Below, one piece after another: positions 8,122 through 16,536 of a stretch of 64,000 nt of DNA (the stretch's first letter is position 1; the number at the start of each line of letters is the position of its first letter). The notes beneath the pieces were generated by a model. The model did not search any database. It was given only the letters and a program-made list of their open reading frames with translations, and was not told the origin of the DNA. The stretch comes from Burkholderiales bacterium (lineage in GTDB: Bacteria; Pseudomonadota; Gammaproteobacteria; Burkholderiales; Burkholderiaceae_E). A program made the translations under genes and the position numbers. The stretch is taken from contig JAPLQF010000043.1 in the NCBI GenBank assembly GCA_026399875.1, positions 42,623-106,622 of the forward strand, written 5' to 3'.

Positions 8122-8868
8122 ATGGCGTTTCACGAACGCGGCAATATTCGAATCCACTATGAAGAAACCGGAAACGGCTTTCCGCTTCTGATCATTCCAG
8201 GCGGTGGACTGAACTCCGACATGTCGTTTCTCAAGAGCGGCCCCTTCGACCCGATGTCCGAATTCAGCGATGAATATCGCTGCATCACCAGTGATCTGCG
8301 CCATGCCAACGGCGGCCAGTCGTCTGGCCCGCTCGAGGCCGATCGACCCTGGGATGCGTTCACCGACGACCATCTCAGCCTCATGGACCATCTGGGAATA
8401 CAAAGCTTCCTGGTCATGGGTTTTTGCATTGGCGGACCGATGACCTGGAACCTGCTCAAGCGAGCCGGCGATCGAATCGCGGCAGCCGTGATCGTGCAGC
8501 CAAGCGGGTCGCGCCCCGAAATGCGCGACTTCTTCTATCAATCCAACTGCAAGGGCTGGGCGCCTGATTTTGCTGCCCGCAGACCCGACATCACAGCGCA
8601 CACGATCGAGCAGTTCCTCTCGCGCATGTATCGCGCCAATGATGACTTCGTGTTTACTGTAAGCCGCGAGTTTGTTCGCGAGTGTCAGACACCGGTACTG
8701 GTACTGCCCGACGACATTCCTGCGCATCCTTACGCGGTCGCCATGGAGTCAGCGATGCTCGCCCCCCGAGCCGAAGTGAGCCTGTATCCGTGGAAAGAGC
8801 CTAAGGAGCGAATTCCACTGGCGGTGCGGCAGATCAGGTCGTTCATGCGGGCACACCGGGCAGCCTGA
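8122..8868 (+). CDS. alpha/beta hydrolase with cysteine in the nucleophile elbow
   Basis: A 248-residue alpha/beta-hydrolase. The oxyanion-hole PGGGLNSD lies near residue 26-33 and the nucleophile elbow is MGFCIGG, putting Cys102 where serine normally sits. A late DDIPAHP segment supplies a plausible acid and histidine. Cysteine nucleophiles occur in dienelactone hydrolases (GxCxGG), so this may act on lactones or activated esters; that is inference. The start ATG 8122 follows ccggagactcagc. It is followed on the same strand by SDR and glutathione-transferase genes, a small xenobiotic-type group. Confidence 0.88.
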   Translation: MAFHERGNIRIHYEETGNGFPLLIIPGGGLNSDMSFLKSGPFDPMSEFSDEYRCITSDLRHANGGQSSGPLEADRPWDAFTDDHLSLMDHLGIQSFLVMGFCIGGPMTWNLLKRAGDRIAAAVIVQPSGSRPEMRDFFYQSNCKGWAPDFAARRPDITAHTIEQFLSRMYRANDDFVFTVSREFVRECQTPVLVLPDDIPAHPYAVAMESAMLAPRAEVSLYPWKEPKERIPLAVRQIRSFMRAHRAA

Positions 8869-8976
8869 AGACTGGCACTCGTCAGTTGCGGCATCGCCGC
8901 TCACACTCAGCCATCGAGCCATCGCGAGAGCGCATCGCCGGTATACGATCGCTGTGCACAACAACAATGAGGAGAT

Positions 8977-9759
8977 ATGACGATGACGACATTCCCCCTT
9001 CCTTATGCATCGCAGGATCTCGGCGGCCAGGTGGCTCTGGTGACAGGTGCCTCCGCCGGCCTGGGCAGCCGCTTTGCCCGTGTGCTGGCAGCACGCGGGG
9101 CGAAGGTCGCGATCGCAGCCAGACGTCTGGACAAGCTTGAAGCACTGGCTGACGAGATCCGTGCAGCCGGTGGTATCGCCCTGCCACTGCAGCTCGACGT
9201 CACTGATGCCGACCAGCTGGTCAACGTTGTCGCGCAGGCCCAGTCGCAACTGGGCCTTGTGCAGATCCTTGTGAACAACGCCGGCATCCCTGATGCGCAG
9301 CGCGCCCACAAGATGTCGGTCGAGCTCATCGACCGGGTCCTCGACATCAATGTCCGTGCACCCTGGATCCTGTCGTGCGAAGTCGCTCGCAGGCTGATCG
9401 AGGCCGAAAAACCCGGGCGCATCGTCAATATGGCGTCACGCGCAGCCTATGCCTACGACGGTCGCGGTGCGGCGCTGTACGCCACCAGCAAGATGGCCGT
9501 CGTGCGCATGACCGAAGCGCTTGCCGTCGAATGGGCGCGCTATCACATCAATGTCAATGCCATCGCGCCGGGCGCTTTTTCGTCGGAGATGATGGACGGC
9601 ATGCTCGCGCGCATGGGCGACATCACGAAAAATTTCCCGCGCCCGCGGCTCGGCGATCCGGCGCAACTCGACAGCACCCTGCTCTATCTGGTCTCACCCG
9701 CATCCGAATTCGTCACCGGCACGACAGTGCGTGTCGATGATGCTCAGGGTGGGCGCTGA
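8977..9759 (+). CDS. SDR family oxidoreductase
   Basis: A 260-residue short-chain dehydrogenase. TGASAGLG is the cofactor loop, DVTDADQ binds the adenine side, then NNAGIPD, the serine of NMASRAA and the YATSKMAV catalytic Tyr-x-x-x-Lys. A strong gaggaga sits just upstream; ATG 8977 or the second ATG at 8983 could be used. It ends 35 bases before the glutathione transferase gene and is probably co-transcribed. The substrate cannot be deduced. Confidence 0.93.
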   Translation: MTMTTFPLPYASQDLGGQVALVTGASAGLGSRFARVLAARGAKVAIAARRLDKLEALADEIRAAGGIALPLQLDVTDADQLVNVVAQAQSQLGLVQILVNNAGIPDAQRAHKMSVELIDRVLDINVRAPWILSCEVARRLIEAEKPGRIVNMASRAAYAYDGRGAALYATSKMAVVRMTEALAVEWARYHINVNAIAPGAFSSEMMDGMLARMGDITKNFPRPRLGDPAQLDSTLLYLVSPASEFVTGTTVRVDDAQGGR

Positions 9760-9794
9760 GTCGCCTCAATACAAGCTATTCGCAAGGAGTTGCC

Positions 9795-10427
9795 TTGAAG
9801 CTCTACATGGTTCCGTTAGCACCGAATCCGACAAAGGTCATGCTCTATATCGCCGAGCGAGAAGCGCTGGGCAGCCGACTTGAGATCGAACAGATCGTCG
9901 TCAACACACTCAAGGGCCGTCATCGCGAGCCGCAGCACCTGGCACGTAATCCCTTCGGCACGCTGCCGGTGCTCGAACTCGACGACGGCTCCTGTCTGAT
10001 CGAGTCTCTGGTCATCATGGAGTATCTCGAGGATCGCTTTTCAGACAACGCGCTGATGGGCAGTGACCCACAGCAACGGGCACGGGCCCGCGACCTCGAG
10101 CGGGTGGTCGAGTTGCGCATCGCCATCCCGATGGGCGGCTATGTTCATGCGAAAAAATCTCCACTGGGCCTGCCGCCCGACCCGGTACTTGCCGAGTCGA
10201 TCGAAGCCAAGCTGCAGTTGCCACTCGATCACCTCGAATCACTGCTGAGTGACGGGCGTCCGCTGCTGCTTGGCGATCGACCGTCGATGGCTGATTGCAC
10301 ATTGGCGGGTGCATTGCAGTTCGTGCGATTCATTCAATCCGACCTGATCGGTCAGCGGCCGAAGTTGCGCGCCTGGGATGAACGCTATCGTCAGCGCCCG
10401 GCCGCCCAGGCCGTTCTGAAATGGTAG
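9795..10427 (+). CDS. glutathione S-transferase family protein
   Basis: A 210-residue GST. The thioredoxin-like N-domain reads KLYMVPLAPNPTKVMLYIAE, and the glutathione-contact motif NPFGTLPVLELDDGSCLIES carries the cis-proline and the Ser of the ES pair. The C-terminal helical domain has PSMADCTLAG (the N-capping S/T-x-x-D box). The start is TTG 9795 behind aaggagttgcc, since this gives the canonical beta-1 strand. Likely function is conjugation or isomerisation of an electrophile in the cytosol, matching the hydrolase and SDR upstream. Confidence 0.9.
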   Translation: MKLYMVPLAPNPTKVMLYIAEREALGSRLEIEQIVVNTLKGRHREPQHLARNPFGTLPVLELDDGSCLIESLVIMEYLEDRFSDNALMGSDPQQRARARDLERVVELRIAIPMGGYVHAKKSPLGLPPDPVLAESIEAKLQLPLDHLESLLSDGRPLLLGDRPSMADCTLAGALQFVRFIQSDLIGQRPKLRAWDERYRQRPAAQAVLKW

Positions 10428-10514
10428 GCCCACCAAGGCGCCACATTGCGTTACCCTCGCGCCCGGGGCTCACAGCCGAGTCCTCCACAACCCTTGCAAT
10501 CAACAGGAACGTCA

Positions 10515-11285
10515 ATGGCCTACAACAGAGCCCAGGCTTTAAAGATCTGCAGCGCGACAGAGATGGATGTTTTCCTTTCTTCGCTGAGCGACGCGGTCGG
10601 AAAACTCACGCCGGTACAACTGCGTTCGCGGATTGCCCGTGCGCGGACCCTGCGTGACAAGAACACCGACCTCTTCCGTCGACAGGTCGCTGCCACTCGG
10701 GCAGCCACCGGCACGAAGCGCGGCGCCTCGGGTGCTGCAAACAGTCGTACCGAACAGAAAGCCCAGCTCTTTGCCGAGGCACTCGCACGCCTTGAGGCAC
10801 GACAGACCGCTATCGATGCAAAACCGGTAAAGGCTGTCGCAAGCAAGGCGGGCAGCAAGGCCACCAAGGCAACAAAGGCCAAAGCTGCACCTGCTGCGCC
10901 AGCGAAGCCGAAAAAATCGGCAGCCAAGCGAGTCGCTGCCAAGGCTGCAAAGCCAGCGATCAAGCCGGCCGCCAAAAAGGCGGCGCCCAAGTCGGCAAAG
11001 CCTGTAGCGTCCAAAGCCGCAAAGCCGACAGCTGTCAAAACTGCCAGGCCCGCCGTGGCCAAGGCAACGAAGGCGGTAACGAAGGCGGTTAAGCCGGCCG
11101 CCAAGCCCGCGGCAGCCAAGTCGCGCAAGAAGGCCACCAGCCCGGTGCCTTCAAAGTCATTGAAAGCGCCGGCAGTCAAACCTGGCAATCCGATCTCACC
11201 GGTGGTGAAGCTGCGAGGCAAGGTCATCGGCGCTCATGCACGGTCAGCGGGCGCTCGCAACGAAGCACGGCGCGGCAAACGCTAA
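10515..11285 (+). CDS. histone H1-like lysine/alanine-rich DNA-binding protein
   Basis: A 256-residue basic protein. Residues 1-105 form a helical head (MAYNRAQALKICSATEMDVF, then an arginine-rich LRSRIARARTLRDKNTDLF). From about residue 105 the sequence becomes a low-complexity Lys/Ala/Pro tail built from AAKAAKPA- and KPAAKKAAPK-like units, as in histone H1-like AlgP/BphA-type bacterial proteins that bind and condense DNA. Start ATG 10515 is preceded by caacaggaacgtca. The long minus-strand frame opposite is a shadow created by the repetitive codons. Role in nucleoid organisation is by analogy. Confidence 0.85.
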   Translation: MAYNRAQALKICSATEMDVFLSSLSDAVGKLTPVQLRSRIARARTLRDKNTDLFRRQVAATRAATGTKRGASGAANSRTEQKAQLFAEALARLEARQTAIDAKPVKAVASKAGSKATKATKAKAAPAAPAKPKKSAAKRVAAKAAKPAIKPAAKKAAPKSAKPVASKAAKPTAVKTARPAVAKATKAVTKAVKPAAKPAAAKSRKKATSPVPSKSLKAPAVKPGNPISPVVKLRGKVIGAHARSAGARNEARRGKR

Positions 11286-11308
11286 GCCGCTGAAGCAAGC
11301 CTGAGGGC

Positions 11309-11336
11309 GATGGCCTGCCCGGTGATGCAGGCCATC
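11309..11336. terminator. perfect 10-bp hairpin after the H1-like gene
   Basis: GATGGCCTGC at 11309-11318 and GCAGGCCATC at 11327-11336 pair perfectly around an 8-base loop. It starts 24 bases after the H1-like stop codon and 57 bases before the acyl-CoA ligase start. There is no T-tract, so it may be a stability element or weak terminator instead of a classical intrinsic terminator. Confidence 0.5.
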
Positions 11337-11392
11337 AGATCACCACCCAGGCTCGCTGCACCTCCTTGCGTGAGATCACAGGAAGACGTCTG

Positions 11393-12925
11393 ATGCCGAA
11401 CATCGCTCAGTACCTGTTCAATCGTGCGCGCAGTCAGCCCAAGGCAATGGCGCTGAGCTTCGGTACCCATACCCTGAGCTATGGCCAGCTGGCCGATCGG
11501 GCGAGGCGACTGGGCGCAGCGCTGCGCGGCCCGATCGGCCTTTACACCGGCGATCGGGTTGTGTTGTGCATGGAAAACCGCGCCGAGTTTCTGGAGCTGC
11601 TGTTTGCCTGCTGGACCGCAGGCTTATGTGCCGTGCCGGTCAACGCCAAGCTGCATCCCAAGGAAGTCGCGCACATCGCCAGAGACTGTGGCGCGCGTGC
11701 GCTGTTCACAAGCGACGCACTGATCGAAGGGCTTGCCGGCGAGCTCGCCAATCTGTCGTCCGTGCCCTTCATCGCAGTGACCGGCAGCCTCGGTTATGAG
11801 CAGCTGCTGCAAACCGCACCGATGAATTGCGCTGACACCGATGCGCGGGAAGTTGCCTGGATTTTCTATACCAGCGGCACGACCGGTAGCCCCAAGGGCG
11901 CGATGCTCTCGCATCGCAATCTCGCCTTCATGTCGCTTGCGTATCACGCCGATATCGACCGCATCGAGCCCGGCCACACAAAGCTGCATGCTGCGCCGCT
12001 GTCTCATGGCACCGGCCTTTACGCCCTGCCGCATCTTTTTGCCGGCGGTCATCAGGTCGTGCTACCCGGCTTCGATCCGCAGGAGGTGCTAGAGAGCTTC
12101 GAGCGCTATGCCAATGTGACACTCTTTGCTGCGCCGACCATGATCACCCGGCTGGTGCAGTCAGCGGGCAGCGGCACCGCAAGCCCCGGTTTGCGAATGA
12201 TGTATTACGGCGGCGGGCCGATGTATGTGAGCGATCTGGTCAAAGCACTCGATTGTTTCGGGCCGCGCCTCGCGCAACTTTTTGGGCAGGGCGAAAGCCC
12301 GATGACCATTACCCTGCTTTCGCAGGTCGACCATCTCGGCGACCGCGGGGCAGCCCATCTCGAGCGCCTGGGCTCCTGCGGCATCGCCCGTACTGGCGTT
12401 GAAGTCAAGGTGGTGGATGACGAGGGTCGCGAACTGCCGATCGGCGAGGTCGGCGAAGTGGTGACCCGAAGCGATTGCGTGATGTCGGGCTACTGGAGCA
12501 ATCCGAAGGCGACGCAACAGGCGCTGCGCGATGGCTGGCTCTGGACAGGTGATATCGGTTCGATGGACGAACGGGGCTATCTGACGCTTCGCGATCGATC
12601 GAAGGACATGATCATCAGTGGCGGCACCAACATCTACCCGCGCGAAATCGAGGAAGTGCTGCTTCGCCATCCGGCAGTCCTGGAGTGTTCGGTGGTCGGC
12701 CGGCCTCATGCCGACTGGGGCGAGGAGGTCATCGCGTTTATCGTCAGACGCGACGGCCAGGATGTTTCGCCGGCGATGCTCGACGAGTTATGCCTGTCGC
12801 AGATTGCGCGCTTCAAGCGCCCCAAACACTACCGTTTCACCGATGCCCTGCCGAAGAACCACTATGGCAAGGTGCTGAAAACCGAATTGAGAAGATCCCT
12901 CTCCCAGGAGAATGACCATGCGTGA
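11393..12925 (+). CDS. AMP-dependent acyl-CoA synthetase/ligase
   Basis: A 510-residue ANL-superfamily adenylating enzyme. It shows the P-loop YTSGTTGSPKGAML, the GGGPM and FGQGESP active-site strands, the WLWTGDIG hinge region, the RSKDMIISGGTNIYPREIEE turn and the C-terminal catalytic lysine in NHYGKVLKTELRR. Such enzymes activate a carboxylic acid through an acyl-AMP to its CoA thioester in the cytosol; the acid is unknown. ATG 11393 follows aggaagacgtctg. It overlaps the thiolase gene by 8 bases, so the following three genes are translationally coupled to it. Confidence 0.95.
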   Translation: MPNIAQYLFNRARSQPKAMALSFGTHTLSYGQLADRARRLGAALRGPIGLYTGDRVVLCMENRAEFLELLFACWTAGLCAVPVNAKLHPKEVAHIARDCGARALFTSDALIEGLAGELANLSSVPFIAVTGSLGYEQLLQTAPMNCADTDAREVAWIFYTSGTTGSPKGAMLSHRNLAFMSLAYHADIDRIEPGHTKLHAAPLSHGTGLYALPHLFAGGHQVVLPGFDPQEVLESFERYANVTLFAAPTMITRLVQSAGSGTASPGLRMMYYGGGPMYVSDLVKALDCFGPRLAQLFGQGESPMTITLLSQVDHLGDRGAAHLERLGSCGIARTGVEVKVVDDEGRELPIGEVGEVVTRSDCVMSGYWSNPKATQQALRDGWLWTGDIGSMDERGYLTLRDRSKDMIISGGTNIYPREIEEVLLRHPAVLECSVVGRPHADWGEEVIAFIVRRDGQDVSPAMLDELCLSQIARFKRPKHYRFTDALPKNHYGKVLKTELRRSLSQENDHA

Positions 12926-14078
12926 GGTTTCGATCGTGGGCATCGGCTCGACAACTTTCGGTCGACATGCGGCCACGCCCATCGAGCAGCTCGGCGTGCA
13001 GGCGGCAGTCGAAGCCCTGCTTGATGCAGGCATCGACCGATCGCGCATCGGCGCGCTCTATCTGGGCAACTTCATCAGTGGTCCGCTCAACGGCAAGGAA
13101 GTGCTCGCCGGGATCGTCGCCGATCAGCTCGGGTTGCCCAATATCCCCTGCACCAAGGTCGAGGGTGCCTGTGCGTCGGGTGGCATTGCGTTTCGCCATG
13201 CATGGCTGGCGATCGCCAGTGGCCAGTGCGATGCGGCGCTGGTTGTTGGGGTCGAAACCATGACCCATGCACCCACCGCCCAAACCACCGCTGCCCTGAA
13301 CTGCGCGATGGACAACGAAAACGACGGGCCGAGCGGCCTGACCTTTCCGGGGCTATTCGGTCTGGCCTGGCGCATTCATGCCGACCGCTATGGCACGACC
13401 CGCGAGCAGGTGTCAGCGGTCGTGAAAAAGAACAAGGCCAATGGCCTGCTCAACCCGCTGGCACAGATGGGCGCAACACTGACCGATGAGCAGATTGCTG
13501 CATCGGCCCTGATCTGCGATCCGCTGCAGCTCTACGACTGCTGTCCGGCAAGCGACGGGGCGGCGGCGCTGGTGCTGGTGGCCAGCGATCGCCTGTCGGG
13601 CACGCAGGGCATGCCAGTCGATATTCTGGCGGCGGTGCAGACACGCGGTTCGCCAAGCATCGGCGGCCATCCTGACCTGTGCTCGTTTGATGCCACGGTC
13701 GCGGCTGCCGGGCGCGCCTACCAGATGGCCGGCATCGCGCCAGGTGATGTCGATGTGGTCGAGTTGCATGACTGCTTTTCGGTTGCGGAAATCGTCGACA
13801 GCGAGGACCTGGGTCTGGTGCCGCGCGGCGAGGGTGCGATCTGGGCCGCCGAGGGCCGCACCGCGGTCGGCGGCCAGATTCCGATCAATCCAAGCGGCGG
13901 TCTGCTGGCCAAGGGTCATCCGGTGGGTGCGACCGGTGTCGGTCAGCTCTACGAAGTCGTGCGTCAGTTGCGAGGCACGCATCCGAATCAGGTTCGCGAT
14001 GCCGAGATCGGCATGACCCATAACCTTGGCGGGGCGGGTGTGGCCTGCACCGTCAGCCTGCTGCGAAGGCCTGCCTGA
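12918..14078 (+). CDS. thiolase-like acyl-CoA acetyltransferase (SCP-x type)
   Basis: A 386-residue thiolase-fold enzyme. The nucleophilic Cys85 lies in VEGACASGG, the catalytic histidines in VELHDCFS and AKGHPVGATG, and the last strand is MTHNLGGAGVACTV. This arrangement is of the SCP-x/DUF35-partnered thiolase subgroup rather than biosynthetic FabH. It would cleave a 3-ketoacyl-CoA with CoA. ATG 12918 is chosen because ccaggag sits 7 bases upstream; another in-frame ATG at 12912 is too close to it. The stop is directly followed by the DUF35 gene. Confidence 0.93.
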   Translation: MREVSIVGIGSTTFGRHAATPIEQLGVQAAVEALLDAGIDRSRIGALYLGNFISGPLNGKEVLAGIVADQLGLPNIPCTKVEGACASGGIAFRHAWLAIASGQCDAALVVGVETMTHAPTAQTTAALNCAMDNENDGPSGLTFPGLFGLAWRIHADRYGTTREQVSAVVKKNKANGLLNPLAQMGATLTDEQIAASALICDPLQLYDCCPASDGAAALVLVASDRLSGTQGMPVDILAAVQTRGSPSIGGHPDLCSFDATVAAAGRAYQMAGIAPGDVDVVELHDCFSVAEIVDSEDLGLVPRGEGAIWAAEGRTAVGGQIPINPSGGLLAKGHPVGATGVGQLYEVVRQLRGTHPNQVRDAEIGMTHNLGGAGVACTVSLLRRPA

Positions 14079-14079
14079 A

Positions 14080-14424
14080 ATGAGCGCCGTCAACGACACG
14101 CCTGCGCTCTCGGTGGTGCGCTGCGCCGCTTGCGGTCGGGTCGATACACCGCGCAGATCTGTCTGCTCTGCCTGCCTTGGAAGCCAGCTTGAGTCGCTTG
14201 CCATACAGGGCGAGGGCGTCATCGCCAGTTTCACCACCATCCGCCGCGCGCCAACGCAGTTTCGCGATCGGGCCCCCTATGATGTGGTGGTTATCGATCT
14301 GGATGCCGGGCTTCGCGTGACCGGCCGCCTCGATCCGCACTCTTCGCCAGCCGCTGTGGGCGCCAGGGTGCGCCTGGTGAGTGCGCAGGGCTCCGATACC
14401 GTCTTTGCCGTCAGTCAAACATGA
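14080..14424 (+). CDS. DUF35 OB-fold/zinc-ribbon protein, thiolase partner
   Basis: A 114-residue protein. The N-terminus holds a rubredoxin-like zinc ribbon (RCAACG and CSACLG) followed by the OB-fold strands (GVIASFTTIRRAP, YDVVVIDLDAGLRVTGRL). DUF35 proteins act as structural or acyl-channel partners of SCP-x-type thiolases and hydratases, and this one starts one base after the thiolase stop, as expected for such a complex. Start ATG 14080; an upstream in-frame opening overlaps the thiolase and is ignored. Confidence 0.9.
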   Translation: MSAVNDTPALSVVRCAACGRVDTPRRSVCSACLGSQLESLAIQGEGVIASFTTIRRAPTQFRDRAPYDVVVIDLDAGLRVTGRLDPHSSPAAVGARVRLVSAQGSDTVFAVSQT

Positions 14425-15293
14425 AGGTCGCAAGCATGCAGATCACCCCCCTGACTCCCGCCTTCGGCGCGAAAATCGAAGGCGTCAAACTCGGCGAGTT
14501 GAGCGATGCCGAGTTTTCCACCATTCAGAAAACCTGGTTTGAGCGACGAGGCTTGCTCGCGTTTCCGGGGCAGCATGTTTCCGACGATGATCTGCTGAGG
14601 TTCTCGCGCCGGATTGGCGAACTCGATTCGCCGCCCAATCAGGAAAATGGCCGTCAGTCGCCGGCCGGCTTTCCGGATATCTATGTCATCTCGAACGTCC
14701 TCGATACCTCAGGTCGCCCGATCGGCGCGCTGGGCGATGGCGAGGCGGTCTGGCATACCGACATGAGTTACGAAAAGACGCCGCCTCTTGCGTCGATGCT
14801 CACCGCGCGTGAGATTCCGACTCAGGGCGGCGATACCTGGTTCACCGACATGATCGGTGCTTTTCAGGATCTGCCGCCCTCGCTTCGCGACGAGATGCTG
14901 GGTCGCCAGGTCAAGCACGATGGCACCTACAACTCAGGCGGCTATCTGCGCTCGGGCGTCAAAGCCGATGACAATCCGGTCACCGCCGCCGGCACGCTGC
15001 ACCCGGCGGCCATCCGCATCCCTGAGAGCGGCATGACCGCGCTCTACCTTGGCCGTCGGCGCATGGCCTATATCCCCGGCCTGTCACGTGAAGACAGCGA
15101 GGCGCTGCTCGATAGGCTGTGGGCCTATCCGGCAGCAGAACACCGTATCTACAAGCATCGGTGGTCAGTGGGCGATCTGGTGCTCTGGGATAACCGCACC
15201 ACCATGCATCGGCGCGATCCGTTTCCGGCCGATCAGCGCCGACTGATGCACCGCACGCAGATCAAGGGGCGGGAAGCGCCGCGTGCGGCTTGA
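14421..15293 (+). CDS. TauD/TfdA-family 2-oxoglutarate-dependent dioxygenase
   Basis: A 290-residue Fe(II)/2-oxoglutarate dioxygenase. The iron facial triad is His112 and Asp114 (WHTDMSYEKTPP) with the distal His263 (DNRTTMHRRDP); a following RRLMHRT supplies the 2-oxoglutarate arginine. TfdA-type members cleave aryloxyacetates and related ether acids; TauD cleaves taurine. Given the acyl-CoA ligase and thiolase upstream, an aryloxy- or alkyl-acid substrate is possible but unproven. The start overlaps the DUF35 stop by 4 bases (ATGA), so it is the last gene of the operon. Confidence 0.93.
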   Translation: MKVASMQITPLTPAFGAKIEGVKLGELSDAEFSTIQKTWFERRGLLAFPGQHVSDDDLLRFSRRIGELDSPPNQENGRQSPAGFPDIYVISNVLDTSGRPIGALGDGEAVWHTDMSYEKTPPLASMLTAREIPTQGGDTWFTDMIGAFQDLPPSLRDEMLGRQVKHDGTYNSGGYLRSGVKADDNPVTAAGTLHPAAIRIPESGMTALYLGRRRMAYIPGLSREDSEALLDRLWAYPAAEHRIYKHRWSVGDLVLWDNRTTMHRRDPFPADQRRLMHRTQIKGREAPRAA

Positions 15294-15397
15294 GCGAGAC
15301 TGAGCGACAGAGGCCTCAGGCGCACTACGACAAGTCGTCATCGCCCTCCGATACTATTCACGCTTTTCCGGCCGATTGATCAGGGAGCAACACAATC

Positions 15398-16522
15398 TTG
15401 GATACTCGCAGGCTGATTGCCCCGGTGCTGGCTGTGGTCTTGCTAGCCGCGGTTGCGGCCGGGGTCTGGTACTCGAACAGCCGCCTGCGCGACGAGTCTG
15501 TCGCCACCGAGGCCGCGAAAATCGAGCGCGACAACAAGGTCATCCTGCGCGGCCTGATCGGGTCAGAAAAGGAAACCTTCTTCGCCGATGCGAGGGTACA
15601 GAAAGCCCTCGCGCTGCAGGGCATCACCGTCAGCGTCGAGAAGGCTGGTTCGCGCGCCATCGCCGGGCGATACGACGCAACGAAATTCGACTTCGGCTTT
15701 CCGTCTGGGGCTCCGGCCGCCCAGCAATTGCGGTCGCTCTCCAAGGCGAGCAATGTGTTTACGCCGTTTTACACGCCGATCGTCTTTGCAAGCTGGCGTC
15801 CGATCGCCGAGATCCTGGTCGCCAATGGCATGGCGGCGAAACAGGGAGACTTCTATTTCATCGTCGATATGCCCGGCCTGATGGCCGCGGTGGAAAAAGG
15901 CACGCGCTGGAAGGAATTGAAATCGAGCAGTGCGTTTCCCACCAGCAAATCGCTGCTGGTCAATTCGACCGATGTTCGAACCTCCAATTCAGCAGCCATG
16001 TTTCTTTCGCTGGCCAGCTATATCGCCAACAACCAGCAGATCGTTCAAAGTCAGGAAGACGTCGACCGCGTCATGCCGATCGTGGCCCCACTCTTTTTGC
16101 GGCAGGGCTTTCAGGAACAATCGTCTGCAGGTCCATTCGAGGACTATCTTGCGCTTGGCATGGGCAAGGCACCGCTGCTGGTGGCTTACGAGTCGCAGAT
16201 GGTCGAGTTCTGGCTCAAGAATCCCGAGCGACTCAAGGCAGACATGGTCCTGCTCTATCCCAAACCGACCGTCTACTCCAAGCATGTGCTGGTGCCCTAT
16301 ACGCCTGCAGGCGCGCGGCTCGGTGCTGCGCTCGAGAGCGATCCGGCGTTGCGTGAACTCGCGCACGAGTACGGCTATCGAACTGGCGGTGACACCAAGG
16401 GTCCCGAGACTTGGGAAAAGCGGGGCGTGAAAGTGCCTGCGGTGCTGGTCGATGTGATCGATCCGCCCAGCCACGAATGGCTCGAACGAATGATCACGGG
16501 CATTGAAGCCCGCTTCAAATAA
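15398..16522 (+). CDS. membrane-anchored solute-binding-like protein of the TelA operon
   Basis: A 374-residue protein. Residues 7-25 are a single hydrophobic segment (VLAVVLLAAVAAGVWY) that anchors it in the inner membrane or acts as a signal. The rest resembles a type-2 periplasmic binding protein: VILRGLIGSEKETFF, DFGFPSG, VNSTDVRTSNSAAMF, and a C-terminal ETWEKRGVKVPAVLVDVIDPP. Ligand unknown. TTG 15398 is taken as start behind agggagcaacacaatc. It is the first of four same-strand genes with gaps of 14, -4 and 24 bases, including TelA and a second solute-binding/VWA lipoprotein. Confidence 0.78.
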   Translation: MDTRRLIAPVLAVVLLAAVAAGVWYSNSRLRDESVATEAAKIERDNKVILRGLIGSEKETFFADARVQKALALQGITVSVEKAGSRAIAGRYDATKFDFGFPSGAPAAQQLRSLSKASNVFTPFYTPIVFASWRPIAEILVANGMAAKQGDFYFIVDMPGLMAAVEKGTRWKELKSSSAFPTSKSLLVNSTDVRTSNSAAMFLSLASYIANNQQIVQSQEDVDRVMPIVAPLFLRQGFQEQSSAGPFEDYLALGMGKAPLLVAYESQMVEFWLKNPERLKADMVLLYPKPTVYSKHVLVPYTPAGARLGAALESDPALRELAHEYGYRTGGDTKGPETWEKRGVKVPAVLVDVIDPPSHEWLERMITGIEARFK

Positions 16523-16536
16523 ACAGAGGACTGCTC

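Noticed and set aside
10520..11227. An alanine-rich 235-codon minus-strand frame
   Set aside because: Opposite the H1-like gene; the low-complexity repeats keep the reverse frame open without coding meaning.
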